Assembly: GCF_014898055.3 (NCBI RefSeq)
Contig: NW_023601104.1
Coordinates: 45,071,199-45,135,198 of the forward strand
Direction: 5' to 3'
Source: Talpa occidentalis
Lineage: Eukaryota > Chordata > Mammalia > Eulipotyphla > Talpidae
Length of the DNA stretch: 64,000 bases
The notes under the pieces were generated by a model. That model ran no database searches. It was not told where the DNA came from and was given only the letters and a program-made list of their open reading frames with translations. Below are positions 35,668-46,949 of the stretch, in pieces. Every line of letters starts with the position of its first letter. Position 1 is the stretch's first letter. The position numbers and the translations under genes were made by a program.

Positions 35668-35683
35668 AAAAGTTGGGATCCCT

Positions 35684-36143
35684 TTAAAATTCTCTCCCCT
35701 TTTCCCCATGTTCATAGAAATCTAGTTTCAAAAACTTATCTCCACATTTTCCCAATCATAAACATCTTGTGCCAAATATTCTATAGCATAGAGTATATAA
35801 GATACAGAGTTTACTTACTCAATATAGTAACTCTCTACAGTTACTTCTAAGCAGTAAGAAAGCCATGTGTTAATAGGAAAGGCAATGATACTAGACGTTC
35901 CTCAATAACTATTGTCATTTTCACAGTATTGACTTTTTGCTGGGAAATATATTCAGCCAAGTTGCAAACTGTGCCTCCCATTTCCACTCGTATTCAGTCG
36001 TGGCCATAAGAATACGTTCAACCAGTATATTGCATGTGGAAGTATTATATTACAGATCAGAAAATTAAATTAGGGCATGTGGGTTAAGCAGAATGGATAG
36101 GTAGATAAGTAAAAGGGACCCAAAAATATAAAATATGTAGAAT
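35684..36143. other. Unique DNA, no gene seen
   Basis: About 460 bp between two SINEs; no repeat or gene recognised. Confidence 0.5.
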
Positions 36144-36404
36144 GGGGCCTACCCTGGTGGCACAGTGGTTGAGCGCTGCGCTACGAGGCTGCCCGTGCCC
36201 TCTGCAGTTCCAGTTTGATCCCTGGCTACCCACAAGGGTCCCACATGGCGTGCAGACCTCTCCTGCCATGCCCGCTGTTCCCTTCAGCAGTGTATTTTGG
36301 TCCATCTGCCTGTTCTGTTCCCCACTCTGGCTCTGGTGAATTCTCTCACCCTCCTGCGCTTCTGACTATACCCAGTATTTGTATAAATAAATAAATAAAT
36401 AAGC

Positions 36405-36405
<1 letters not shown>
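36144..36405 (+). mobile_element. tRNA-derived SINE, younger subfamily
   Basis: Plus-strand copy: GGGGCCTACCCTGGTGGCAC, A box TGGCACAGTGG, B box AGTTTGATCCC, GGTGAATTCTCTCACC, CTTCTGACTATACCCAGTAT, and tail AAATAAATAAATAAATAAGCC. The tail runs into a TA repeat, which may have obscured the right target-site copy. Confidence 0.94.
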
Positions 36406-36443
<38 letters not shown>

Positions 36444-36719
36444 TCTCTATATAGAGAGAGAATGACCTAAAATGAATATATATATTCTATATATATATAT
36501 ATATTCTCTCTCTCTATATATAGAGAGATTTTTTAAAAATATTTATTTATTTATACAAGCACTGGGTACAGTCAGAAGCATGGGAGGGTGAGAGAATTCA
36601 CCACAGAGAGAGAGAGAGAATATATATAAATATATATATAGAGAGAATATATATATATATATTCATTTTAGGTCATTATCTCTCTATATAGAGAGAATAT
36701 ATATATATATAGAGAGAGA

Positions 36720-36802
<83 letters not shown>

Positions 36803-36810
36803 TAAAATGA
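36406..36810. repeat. TA/GA low-complexity block with fold-back repeats
   Basis: Long TA and GA microsatellites alternate. A 37-bp arm at 36441-36477 (containing GAATGACCTAAAATGAAT) reappears inverted at 36661-36697 with one difference. A third, direct copy of GAATGACCTAAAATGA lies at 36795-36810. A truncated SINE (36529-36604) is in the loop. A hairpin with a roughly 180-bp loop could form. The reading frames over this block are repeat artefacts. Confidence 0.92.
36529..36604 (-). mobile_element. SINE 3' fragment (younger subfamily), truncated
   Basis: Only the tail and last 50 bp of a younger SINE are present on the minus strand (ATTTATTTATTTATACAAGC, ACTGGGTACAGTCAGAAGC, then GAGAGAATTCACCAC). 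It stops where the full element would continue GAGCCAGAGC and GA repeats take over. It is either a strongly 5'-truncated insertion or a copy eroded by GA expansion. Confidence 0.9.
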
Positions 36811-36935
36811 AAGCATGGATCCAGAAAAAATTCTCTAAACATGGGCCCAACTATGATGTTCAGGGAGTTTGAGAGTTACCTTTACCTGGATAGTTACTTC
36901 AACATTATTTTCCTCAAAGCACAAAACTAATGCAT

Positions 36936-37200
36936 GGGCCTCCCCTGGTGGCATAGGTGGTTGACCTCAGCACTGTGAGTCTGTCCACAGACTGCAGTGC
37001 TGGTTTGATCTAGGCTGGTGAGAGTCCCAAATGGCACAGCAGACCTCTCCTGTTGTGCCCGCTGTTCCACTCAGCAGTGTATTTCTTCAGTCTGCCTGTT
37101 CTGCTCCCCACTCTGTCTCTGGTGAATCCTCTCACCCTCCTGCACATCTGGCCTGTACCCCTGTTCTTTTATAAATAAATAAATCTTTATAAAAAAAAAA
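36936..37200 (+). mobile_element. tRNA-derived SINE, intermediate subfamily
   Basis: Plus-strand copy: GGGCCTCCCCTGGTGGCATA, B box GGTTTGATCTAGG, hairpin CGCTGTTCCACTCAGCAGTG. The tail side is the older type (CTGGCCTGTACCCCTGTTC) but with TTTTATAAATAAATAAATC in place of the ATGCATAAAT form. Flanks ACAAAACTAATGC and AAAACTTCTAATGC form an imperfect target-site duplication. Confidence 0.92.
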
Positions 37201-39029
37201 CTTCTAATGCCATTAAAATTAATACTCTGTAATATGATCATGCATGTTCATCTTAAAATAATTAGAAATTAATGTTATTAGATAACTCAAGTATCTTCTA
37301 CTAAAATATCCCATTGCTTCTATTAAGTTTTTATTTCTTTTTTAGTGGTTTTAGGATATTAGAGTAAATAGTTGTCCAGATGCCTTAAATTAGGTCATTT
37401 TAAAGTAGATATTGAGGCAAGGATGTGGGCATATTGTAGACTATCTATATAAAGTAACCAAATGTGGTGTAAGTAATAGAGTAGTCCAATTAGAGAAGGA
37501 ATGGAGAAAAACCAAAAATGTACATAAATGAGCAAATTATCATGGTAAGAAACAGATCCAAAACACTCAAGGGGCCCTGTAAGTGACTAGAATACACCTT
37601 TGAATTGTTCTACCAGAAGATATGATAGGCTAGCGAGGGTTATCTTCAGAGACATTGACTCTATAACTCTTCTAGGCTGCACTTGAGCATGGTAAACAGA
37701 TCCTGCTGCTGATGTCCTTCCCCAAACTTGTAGGAGAAAACTTAGATGACTCATATATTTGAATAGCGAGCTATCAGCATGGTAAAACTGTCTACCTCTA
37801 CTGGACTTTAAGTAATTCCGGTGGGACAAAATTATATAAGCCTAGCAATCATAAGTATCTACAATACTCAATGATTCCACAGTTAAAGTCTAATTAGAGT
37901 GATCATGTGTGGGAAAATAATATATTTGGCTTTTTTTTTTTTTTTTGCATTAACTTTTCAGTTTGTGTCATACACAAAACCTGTGATGAAGTGATGAAAT
38001 TCTTGAAGTTGTTGTTTGGTACTTCATTGTGTGAGCAAAATTTTAAAAGAATTCAGCCACACATTAAACACTCATGTGTAAGACTGTGTGTCAGGGATTT
38101 TATATTTTTCTATAGAGAGGCAAAGAAGAAATACAATAAAAGTAATGTTTCATCTCTTAATATTTTCCTGTGTCATAAAAGTCTAGCACATCACTTGCCA
38201 GGAATCAATTTTGTACCAGAAATTTTGACTCTTTTCATCAAGGATGTCAGATATATCTATGTACTGTATTTCCTTAAATTTAATGGGAACAAATGCTTAA
38301 GATTAAGTTTTATTGCAACAAGCTGTTCAGAATTCTAGTTGAGAAATAGATGTGACATTTTACACTAATGCAATAGGAAATACAGAAGTGAAATGTAAAA
38401 CAGGTACACCTATTATTCAGCTTGATCTTCAAAAATACTCATACTTTGTTCTTAAAATGATGGAATGTCTGTGTTGACAAGATTGCCAGGTACTATGGAA
38501 TTACTGTCTTTCTTCAAGATCAATAGGAAGAGTAGAATGTTCATCAAGGTAAGTAGGAAATTTCATGCACAATTTCTCAGTCATTTTAATGGAAATTCTG
38601 TATTTAACTCCCTAAGCTCTCAATAACACAACTTTTAAAAAGGTGTTTTAATCTATTTAATTTTTTCAAGTTTTATATTTCCTCTATAACGTGACTTTGT
38701 TGCTGAGTTGTTTTTATTCATGGTGAAAGAGTAGAGCCTAGTCACTTGATTCTCATTTTAAGTAAAAGGCTTTTTAAAAATACATCAAAAAAGGCAAATA
38801 CTAGTACATACAAAGAATGACATTTGCATTTTGGGAATATAATAAAATGTATCAATCATTCTATTTCAAGGATAAGACTATATAAAATATTATATATGCA
38901 TATCAATATTAATATTGAATAATAGCATTAATATAAAATGCATAAGTATGTATATACTATTCTTAAAATATATATGTATATATACACGTTCCTCAATATT
39001 GACATATTCATCTTATTCAAAAACATAAT
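37201..39029. other. AT-rich DNA, no gene supported
   Basis: No repeat was recognised over 1.8 kb. The 143-codon frame at 37907-38338 begins in a poly-T stretch, is rich in Phe, Leu and Lys, and shows no domain or splice context; I read it as chance. The segment 38.87-39.0 kb is TA-rich. Confidence 0.45.
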
Positions 39030-39665
39030 TAATGGGAGTTTGACAAACAAAATAGATTAAAAATGAAATTATAAGAGATATTGTCAAAAGAAATAGAATA
39101 CACAAAGGAATGGGACGATATTCTGGTTAATAGATTAGAAGAACTAATACTGTCAAAATGGCCATCTTATTGAAAGCAATATATATATATATATATATTT
39201 GATACAATCCCTATCAAAATCTCAATGACATTCAACATAGAAAAATAATAAGCATTACTAAAATTAGTATAGAGACATACCAAGGCAGTCCTGAGGGGAA
39301 GACATAAAATATTTCTAACTATTCTACAAAGCATGTCATTAAAACAGAACAGCATTGGAATAAACACAGATACACAGATCCATGAAACAGGACTGAGAGT
39401 CTAGAAATAAACCCTATGCATATATAAATAGCTAATTTATAACAAAGAAGCCAAGAGCGTACAATGACCATCTTCAACAAATAATGCTGGGAAAACATAA
39501 TTGACAAAAATTAATTCATAATGGATTAAAAAGTTAACTGTAAGATCCAAAAATGTCATTTTAAGTAAAAATAGAGAACATTAAAATTAAAATGGTAAGA
39601 TTTTTTTTAAAATCCAAGTGTTTAAAAATAAGAACAATCTAAATTTTAAAAGAATATTCTTAATC

Positions 39666-39934
39666 AGGCCTCCCTGGTGGCACAGGGATTAAAGTCTTAG
39701 GTCTATCAAGCTATCACTAGCCACTGCAGCTTGAGTTCTATTCCCAGGCAGGGAGCTACCAAAATGGCACAGCAGACCTCTCCTGTCTCATCTGCTGCTC
39801 CCCTCAGCAGTGTATTTCAGTCAGTCTGCCTGTTCTGCTCCCCACTCTGTCTCTGGTGAATCCTCTCACCCCCCACCTCTGGCCTGTACCCCAGTTCTGT
39901 ATGCATAGATAAATAAAAATAATTCTTTGAAAAA
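39666..39934 (+). mobile_element. tRNA-derived SINE, older subfamily, nested in L1
   Basis: Plus-strand copy starting GGCCTCCCTGGTGGCACAGG, hairpin CTGCTGCTCCCCTCAGCAG, GTCTCTGGTGAATCCTCTCA, CTCTGGCCTGTACCCCAG, tail ATGCATAGATAAATAAAAAT. The left flank AAAAGAATATTCTTAA (39648-39663) and right flank AAAAGAATATTTAAAA (39935-39950) form the target-site duplication. Confidence 0.94.
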
Positions 39935-39965
39935 AAAAGAATATTTAAAAAGATGAACTATTGCC

Positions 39966-40787
39966 GAGTAATATTCCATGGTGTATATGTACCACATCTT
40001 CTTGATCCAGTCATCTATTTTTTGGGCATTTGGGCTGTTTCCAAAGCTTAGCTATTGTAAACAGTGCTGCTATAAACATAGGGGTGCAGGTGCTCTTTGG
40101 AGTTGCTGTTTCTGTGTCCTTTGGGTAAATACCTAGGAGTGGAATTGCTGGATCATATGGAAGCTCTATGTTTAGTAGGTCCAGAAATCTCCACACAGCT
40201 CTCCATAGTGGTTGGACCAGTTTGCACTCCCACCAACAGTGCAGGAGAGTTCCTTTTTCTCCACAACCTCGCCAACATTTGTTGTTGCTAGTTTTTTTAA
40301 TATGTGCCATTCTCACTGGTGTAAGATGGTATCTCATGGTAGTTTTGATTTGCATTTCCCTGATTACGAGTGATGATGAACATTTTTTCATATGCCTGTT
40401 GGCCATTTGCATTTCCTCTTCAGAGAAGTTTCTTTTTAGCTCTTCTGCCCATTTTTTTTACGATAAACACATGCAATTTGCAGCAACATGGATGGCGCTG
40501 GAAGGGATCATGCTCAGCGAAATAAGCCAGAAAGAAAAAGAAAAATATCGGATGGTCTCACTCATAGCAGGAATCTAGAAAACTTAAATAAGGGACCAGG
40601 AAAATGAATATCTGTAAAAAAGTGAAAATCATAATCAACAAACAACTATGAACCAGAGACACTTTATGAGGGGAGGGGGCGGGAGGGGAGGGATTGGGGT
40701 CAAAATAAAGGGGTTGCAATTGTTTGGGGAATATAAAAATAAAAAAATTTAAAAAAAAATAAAGCTGGGTAAAATCCAAAAAAAAAA
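39966..40787 (+). mobile_element. Young L1 insertion with 5' inversion
   Basis: Positions 39966 to about 40459 are L1 ORF2 C-terminal sequence in reverse; from about 40460 to 40787 the remaining ORF2 end, 3' UTR and poly-A run forward (ATGCAATTTGCAGCAACATG onward). In the related copy at 56.3-57.1 kb the two parts are adjacent, with only about 12 bp lost. A target-site duplication AAAAGATGAACTATTGCC flanks the whole unit (39948-39965 and 40787-40804). This is the twin-priming signature. The sequence is close to the 53-57 kb element and its C-terminal fragment has no stop, so it is fairly recent. Confidence 0.96.
40011..40412 (-). pseudogene. L1 ORF2 C-terminal fragment (inverted part)
   Basis: An open frame of 133 codons on the minus strand encodes the Cys-rich C-terminal part of ORF2p. 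Visible motifs are [19 protein letters not shown], then a CX3CX7HX4C zinc-knuckle-like motif ([18 protein letters not shown]), then [11 protein letters not shown] and [19 protein letters not shown]. In full-length L1 this segment supports RNP formation and retrotransposition. Here it is only an inverted fragment without its own promoter or initiation context, so it is not a functional gene. All three Cys and the His of the motif are kept, unlike the copy at 56.5 kb. Confidence 0.9.
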
Positions 40788-41299
40788 AAAGATGAACTAT
40801 TGCCATTTACAACAATAAGGTTGGAAATGGAGCAGATGATGCTGAGTGAAATAAGTCAGAAGGAGAAAGATATATAATGAATGATTTTACTCATATGTGG
40901 AATGTAGAGGAAAATAAAACAAAGGAACTCACAAAGCTAAACCAAAACAAACCCTAGAAATATGACTGCAGAACTGTGGCTAGTAGAGGGGTTAGAGGGT
41001 GGGGTGGGAAAAAAAGGGGCAAGTGGGCAGTAATTTATGTTAAAGGACTATAGGTGCTCTGGTGGTGGGTGTAGTGTGGTGACATACACCTGAGGGAGTG
41101 TGAACTTAATTCCCTAAGTCACATACAATGTCATAAACCAATGTTAACCTCATTAAAAAAAAAATGCAAGTAACAACAACAAAACCAGAATACTAGTGAC
41201 TTAAACATTTAAAGGGTTTACTCTTTTCTCATATCACAAACTGCTCCTCAGTTAGCAAACTCTATTCTAAATGGACAGAAAAAGGAAAATGATAAATTT

Positions 41300-44200
41300 G
41301 TGAAATTTTTTATCAGGGAACCACTAGTTTTCTCCCACCCAGAAGAGTATCTTTTCAATCTACTTATGTTTTCTTTGGCTCTGCAAAAGACTTTTAATTT
41401 CAGGTAATCCTGATTGTTTTTGTTTTAGGTGTCAAATCTTTCTTCGGGGGTCAACTCTCAAAAAGGTATCTTTATCATAGATGTCATCGAACATATCACC
41501 AATATTTTCTTTTGTATATTTTATTGTTGCCAGTCTTGCATTTATTTTGTTGCTGTTTCTTTAATTTTTAAAAGATAGATTTATCAGGAGAAGGAGAAAG
41601 AAAAAGAGAGGAAATTGCATCGGCACAGTTGGGCAGGAGAGCCACTGCTGCTGTTTTGTCAAAGGAAAAGCTTTGTGAAAGGAAACACCTTAGTCACAAG
41701 GAAGCAAGAATACTGCCTTATATCTAAGTCTTTTACTTTTGAAATTTAATTCTGCGCATAGAGTTAGAGAATAATCCAACTTCATTCTTCAAAATGTGGC
41801 CTTCCATTTTCTCCCTGTTCCATTAGTTAAATATATTTTCTCTGTTGCATGATTGTGCTTGATTTACCATAATTTAAGTATTGGTGTGTGTGTGGATATA
41901 TTTCTGGGCTTCGATTATATTCTGTTCATTTGTATATCTACTTTTATGCCAATGCTGTATTTTTTTCATTACTGTTGCTTTATAGTGTTGCTTTAATATT
42001 AGCCTCTGTATCTCACCTCTTTTCTCAGGGTTACCATTGCTATTCAATACTTTTTTGGCTCTATCTAAATTTCAAGTTTTTGTTCAATTTCTTTTTTTTC
42101 CCTCAGAGATTTATTTCTATTTATTTGTGCATACAAGAACTGGGGTATAGGCCAGAGGTGTGGGGTGGAGTGGATTCACCAGAGACAGAGTGGGGAGCAG
42201 AACAGGTAGAACAATAGAACAGGTAGAGTGAAATACACTGCTGAGGGGAGTAGTGAGAGAGAGAGAGAGGAGAGGTCTGCTCTGTCATGTGGGTCCTCTC
42301 CCTGTCTGGGGATGGAACTCATGCCACAGTGGCTGGTGATAGCTTGATAGTGCTGGGACTAACCCCTGTGCCACCAGGGAAGCCCATTTTGCTGAGTTTC
42401 TTTGAAGAATTTTCTTGGTTTTTGATGCAAATTGCATTAAACTTATATATAGCTTCAGGTAGAATAGTCATTTTGGTTGTATATTTATTCTCCCCACATA
42501 TTTGTGTGGACCATTGTGCTCTGTGGTCTCAAACTCATTTTGATGAGCCACATTGTCACTATCCTTTCTGCTATATAATTTAGGTGTTTGTTACATTGGT
42601 ATTCATTACACTCATTATGTTTTTTAATGACTTCTTTAAGACTTCTTCCATGTCCATGCTGGTGTTGATAATTTTTTTTAGTTTTTGCTTTACAGGGAAG
42701 GAAGCACTATACCCTTCTTCTGTCTTGAAAGTTAATCTTGCAGGGTAAATGATACTAGGTTGTGAATCATTCTCTTTAAGTACTTTAAATATCTCTTGCT
42801 AATCCCTTTGTGCTTGAAATATTTCTACTGAAAAGTCACTGACAGTCTGACTGGTGGTCCCTTACTAATATTTTTTTTCTCGATGTTTTTAATATTCTGT
42901 CCTTGTAACTGACTTTAAATAGTTTATTTTTAATGTGTCTTGGTGTGAGTCTGTTTGGTACTATTTAGTTGGGAATTCTTTGGGCCTCTTGGATCAAGAA
43001 TGTGTTTCTTTTCCTAGGTTGAGATAGTTCTCGGTTATTTCTTTAAATAATTTTCTATGCCTTTCTCTTTCTCTTTCTCTTATCTTCTTGCTTCCATAAC
43101 AGTTCTTATGTTTTCAGGTTATTGTGAGGGCTCTTACATAATTTTCATTTTTTTATTCTTTGTTGTTGTTGTCATTTTGCGTGTGAATTCTCTGACATTG
43201 TGTTTCCCAATTCACTAATTTTATTACTTCTGTTTATCTGCTAATGAGACCCTCTGTTGTATTTTTTTTTAATTTCTGTTACATTACTTTTAGATCCATT
43301 AGTTCTAATTGTAATAGTCTGATTTATTTTTGTGTGTGTTCTGTTCCTGTTTTAGATTGTCTAAATTTTTAAATACAGCAACCATTGTTATAGCTATTAC
43401 CTTGAACTCTTCTTCAGATATAAAGTTCTGCTAGATTGGTATTTCTCTCTCTTTTTTTTCCCTCCAGTAGTTGTGATATATTCTATTACTTCATTTTCAG
43501 TTTGTATGGGTTGTAAGAGGGATAAACTTTCAGACAGCTGCCTTTACACATGTTCAGATGACAAAATAACTGGTACTGACAAAGGGTAATTGGTAATAGG
43601 TAGAAAGTTTCTGGGGCAGTTGGGTACAAATATTGTGTCCAGTGAACTTGAAGGATTCAAACTTCCTATTGTAAGAAGTTACCAGAGTTGTGTGGTGGGG
43701 ATCAACAGTGATCCTTTCCCCTAGACAACTCCTTGTCCTAACTCTCTTAAATAATGTGAAGCTAGCTTCATCCTCTAGGCTGTGTAAGCATTCAGTTGCC
43801 TCAGTTTTGGATCTGGATTGGTATAGTAGGTGTTTCAAATATTTGAATATCACACCTGTGGAACTTTTCTATGAGGAATCACAGGTGATCTGATTTTGTT
43901 TTCTCTGCTGGTTTAGGGTCCCCCTGTTCTATTTTGAGAGTATTGAGCTCAAATCTGTAACCTACTCTGCACCTCAACTGCTTTAGTGTGCACTCTGTCC
44001 TTGAAGCAACTCTGCGCACCCCCCTTCTCCAAGGAGTGATAGGTTCGCAAAGTCCCTAATGTGGATATGTGTCCCTGTGTCAACATCTATAGTAGGGCTC
44101 TGTATGACAGCTGCCCCCCACTCTCATGATTATACTGCCTAGCTACCAGTGTCAACACAGTTCAATTGTATTTTTTCCTACTCCATCCTGATGGACCATT

Positions 44201-44335
44201 GCTCCTGGTGTATACAGAGTCATCTGTTTATCTTGCAAGGGTCATTGACTTTGTTCTGCTGCAATTTAGTTGTGATTCTATGAAGGAGATGAGACCTCTG
44301 TTTTCACTCTGCCATCATGTTGCTAGAATCCCAAA
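41300..44335 (-). mobile_element. Old antisense L1 with ORF1 part
   Basis: Minus-strand L1. Thumb and RT-region text of ORF2 lies at 41.35-42.6 kb (GGCTCTGCAAAAGACTTTTA; GTTGCTTTATAGTGTTGC). ORF1-like text follows at 42.6-43.45 kb (GAAAAGTCACTGACAGTCTG; AATGTGTCTTGGTGTGAGTC). The likely 5' UTR extends to about 44335. The step from ORF2 RT to ORF1 near 42.6 kb implies loss of the N-terminal half of ORF2. A HAL1-type or L1M element would fit. All frames are broken and the right end is uncertain. Confidence 0.65.
42105..42387 (-). mobile_element. tRNA-derived SINE, older subfamily, nested in L1
   Basis: Minus-strand copy: GATTTATTTCTATTTATTTG, GAACTGGGGTATAGGCCAG, hairpin CACTGCTGAGGGGAGTAGTG, then a small GA expansion (GAGAGAGAGAGAGGAGAGG), and head GTGCCACCAGGGAAGCCC. 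The stretch AACAGGTAGAACAATAGAAC repeats AACAGGTAGA twice, a local duplication. No clear target-site duplication. Confidence 0.92.
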
Positions 44336-44632
44336 TTTCTACCAATAATTTCAAAGGCATGGATAATGTGAGACGCATGAGAGACATGGAAAAATCCACC
44401 ACTACCAACACTCCTCTTGCCCTTCCTCTTTGAATTATGGTGTCTGAAATAGAGTTAACATATTCATCCTCAGCAAAGTCTTCCCTTATATGTAAAGCAG
44501 CTATGAGAGTTATGAAAGAGTTCCATTTTATCGTATGAAAATTATCTACCCTATATGAAATTTTCTAAAATGATGTACCACTTTTTTTTTTTTACAGTAA
44601 GCAATTTAGATGCACCAGAAAAATCATGTTTT
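44336..44632. other. Short unique stretch, no gene seen
   Basis: About 300 bp of AT-rich DNA between the antisense L1 and the LTR, with a T-run at 44583-44593. Confidence 0.45.
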
Positions 44633-44995
44633 TCAAAAATCCATATACAGAAACCCTAACCTTCAGAATCTCAGAATGTAACTATGTTTGGAGATAGCAC
44701 CTTAGTTAAAATGAAAAAAAAAAAGCTGATTAAGTTAAATTAGGGGCTTGAATGGGCTCTAATCTAATAATATAAGAGGAGGAAATTTGAGCACACACGG
44801 AAACACAAGTATGTGCATAATCAGAACAGGCAGTTTGAGAACACAGCAAGGAGACATCCATCTATAAGGCAGGAGAGAAGCCTCAGGAGAAACTACACCA
44901 CTACAACCTTCATCTTGGACTTGTAGTCTCCAGAACTGTGAAAAGTGAATTTCCAAATCACCCACCTAGCAAAACTAATAATATCTTCTGAAGTA
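44633..44995 (+). mobile_element. MLT1-type LTR (ERVL-MaLR), plus strand
   Basis: The order of recognisable blocks matches mammalian MaLR LTRs: ATCCATATACAGAAACCCTA, AATGTAACTATGTTTGGAGA, GGGCTTGAATGGGCTCTAAT, AATATAAGAGGAGGAAATTT, AGCAAGGAGACATCCATCTA, CTTCATCTTGGACTTGTAGT, CTCCAGAACTGTGAAAAGTG, and an end near CCCACCTAGCAAACTAATAA. MLT1 elements predate the placental radiation, which supports the mammalian assignment. No internal retroviral sequence is attached, so this is a solo LTR. The 5' edge is eroded. Confidence 0.85.
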
Positions 44996-45721
44996 CTTCT
45001 GTATATATTTTTCAAAAGGTCACATGTTAATATATTTACCAGATGATTTAGCTAAAGTGTCTTTCTTTACAAAACTAAGAAAATTGCCTCAGCTTTTAGA
45101 TACTGAATCTAAAGATTTCAGCAACGTACTTAGGATAATCCAGGAAGTATGAGGAGTCAGCAATGTCACAAAATTACAAAGAGGAAATTCCTTAATGGTC
45201 TCACCAGCAAAAACGAAGGAATGAACAGTTCTCTAAATTGTGGATTTATTTTTATGTTTATTGTTTATATTGTCAACAAAACTATAGGTATACTTTTCTA
45301 ACTCAGTATTGATCTGTCCCTGCGAAAATGTATACTTAATTACAGAGTAGTATATTTTGGATGGAGTGCAATGAAAGTTTTATCAATTGATTTCTGTATT
45401 CTCTGTAGGCATGTTGAGCTCTGGAATATTAAAGGAGGTAGTGCTTCTTACTAAGCCATTTACTGAATGGCTGAATTTACTCTTTTACCCGTGATCTAAG
45501 ACACCAGGGAAGAATACATGGACACATGCACATCCTTCTTCCTCATCATCTCTGGTGAGCAGAAGGCATGTTTCTGTTGTTTTCCTCATGCCAAAGAATA
45601 ACACAAATGTTTTATGTTTTAGAAATTATGTTAACCTGATGGCTTTACATTATAGATTAACTATTTCAAGTGGTTGAATTTTCTTTTCAGCCACTCTCAA
45701 CAGGAGTGCTGTTGTTAAATG

Positions 45722-45724
<3 letters not shown>

Positions 45725-45754
<30 letters not shown>
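45725..45754. repeat. (CA)n microsatellite
   Basis: A CA dinucleotide run follows GATCTA and ends at CAGAGTTA; about 15 perfect units. Confidence 0.97.
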
Positions 45755-45758
<4 letters not shown>

Positions 45759-46164
45759 TACATGGAAGTAATGGCCTTTCACAAGAACCGTTCCGCCCTG
45801 TCTATATAGGACTGACAATGACATTTGCCTTTACTCATGCAGAGATGTCTGATAAGCACTTCTAACTGTCATACCCTCCACGGTAATGAAGTTAACACTG
45901 TGATCAAATCTATGTTGGATATCTTTTTCATTACCTTATCATTGCTGCTTGGGAGAGAATAGGGAGAATGTGGAGTAGCATTAGTTTAAAAGATACAGTA
46001 TTTCTGGATAGTTATTCTGCATTAGAATATAAAGTAAAGCGTCCCAGTTACAATGATAATTTTAGCAACACATGGGTATATGTCTCTGGCCATCATGTAG
46101 TTTTGTTACCGTGACGGTAGATTTCTTTTGTGTACTCCAGATGAAAACACACATGTTATTACAG

Positions 46165-46345
46165 ACAGCAAGCTTACTGGGTAGACACTGAACAGTGAGA
46201 CCAGAGAGGTTTTGGGTTTGAATATTATTTACTTATGATACTTAATATATCTGTACCTCATTTTTCCTCAGCTGTAAATATTAATGAAATAGTAATAGAA
46301 ACAAAATATATAGTATTTGGTAAACATTAAGAGACTCATATATAT
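46165..46345 (+). mobile_element. MIR-like SINE remnant
   Basis: Reads in MIR order: GAGGTTTTGGGTTTGAAT, then TACTTATGATACTTAATATA, then CTGTACCTCATTTTTCCTCA with GCTGTAAATATTAATGAAAT, then TTGGTAAACATTAAGAG. These correspond to the box B, the conserved core 'acttaac...cctcagtttcctcatctgtaaaat' and the 3' part. It is old and diverged, as expected for a mammal-wide repeat. Confidence 0.65.
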
Positions 46346-46949
46346 AAAGTCTTTGTACAAATTTCTGGCATAAATTTAAGAGCTACATAAATATATGTGT
46401 GTTGTATGTAGGGACCTATATACATATACACATGTAATATATTGTATATCATAGAACTCTTAATTTGACAAAATTCAGTAGAAGCCTTGAATTGAATTTC
46501 ACTGAGGTTAAATTGTAGTATTTCTTTCATTCTATTTAATTGCACACATCAGATTCTCTTTATTAATTTACTTTCAGTATATGAAGATATATAAATGCTA
46601 TGAGCAAATAATTTACATAAAAGATTGCTTTAGCCACTGAGAGAAAAAGTTTCAAACTTCATATGCCTTATAACTAGAGTGACCATATCATATAAACTAG
46701 GGAAGTTTAAAAGTAAAATGTGTATGCTTTTAATAACCACTCAAGGATACCAGGAGGAATTGTCATTCTACTTAAAATTCACAGAAAATACAATAAAAGG
46801 GAAGCACGCTTTCATACGTTCCAAGGACAAAGGTGGTACCAACTGTTCTTTGTGGCAAAATAGTGCCATCTATTTATGCAATCTGTATAGCTCATGTTGA
46901 ATTTGTAACTCAGGTAGCACTGTCAATTTTTATTTTCAGATTTTTTTTA

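Larger units (their letters stand above)
39030..41165 (+). mobile_element. Old L1, sense, interrupted by a SINE and a younger L1
   Basis: ORF2 RT and thumb text at 39.03-39.6 kb (CTGTCAAAATGGCCATCTTA; CAATCCCTATCAAAATCTCA). It resumes at 40.80 kb after the insertions (GCCATTTACAACAATAAGG, ACTCATATGTGGAATGTAG) and has a 3' UTR ending near 41160 in A-rich sequence. The region between thumb and C-terminus is partly deleted. It is the host element of the nest and the oldest of the three. Confidence 0.8.

Noticed and set aside
36668..36850. Ser-Leu and Ile-Tyr repeat protein
   Set aside because: It is a translation of the GA and TA microsatellites.
37907..38338. 143-codon open frame
   Set aside because: It begins in poly-T, is Phe/Leu/Lys-rich, and shows no domain, promoter or splice context; chance in AT-rich DNA is the simpler reading.
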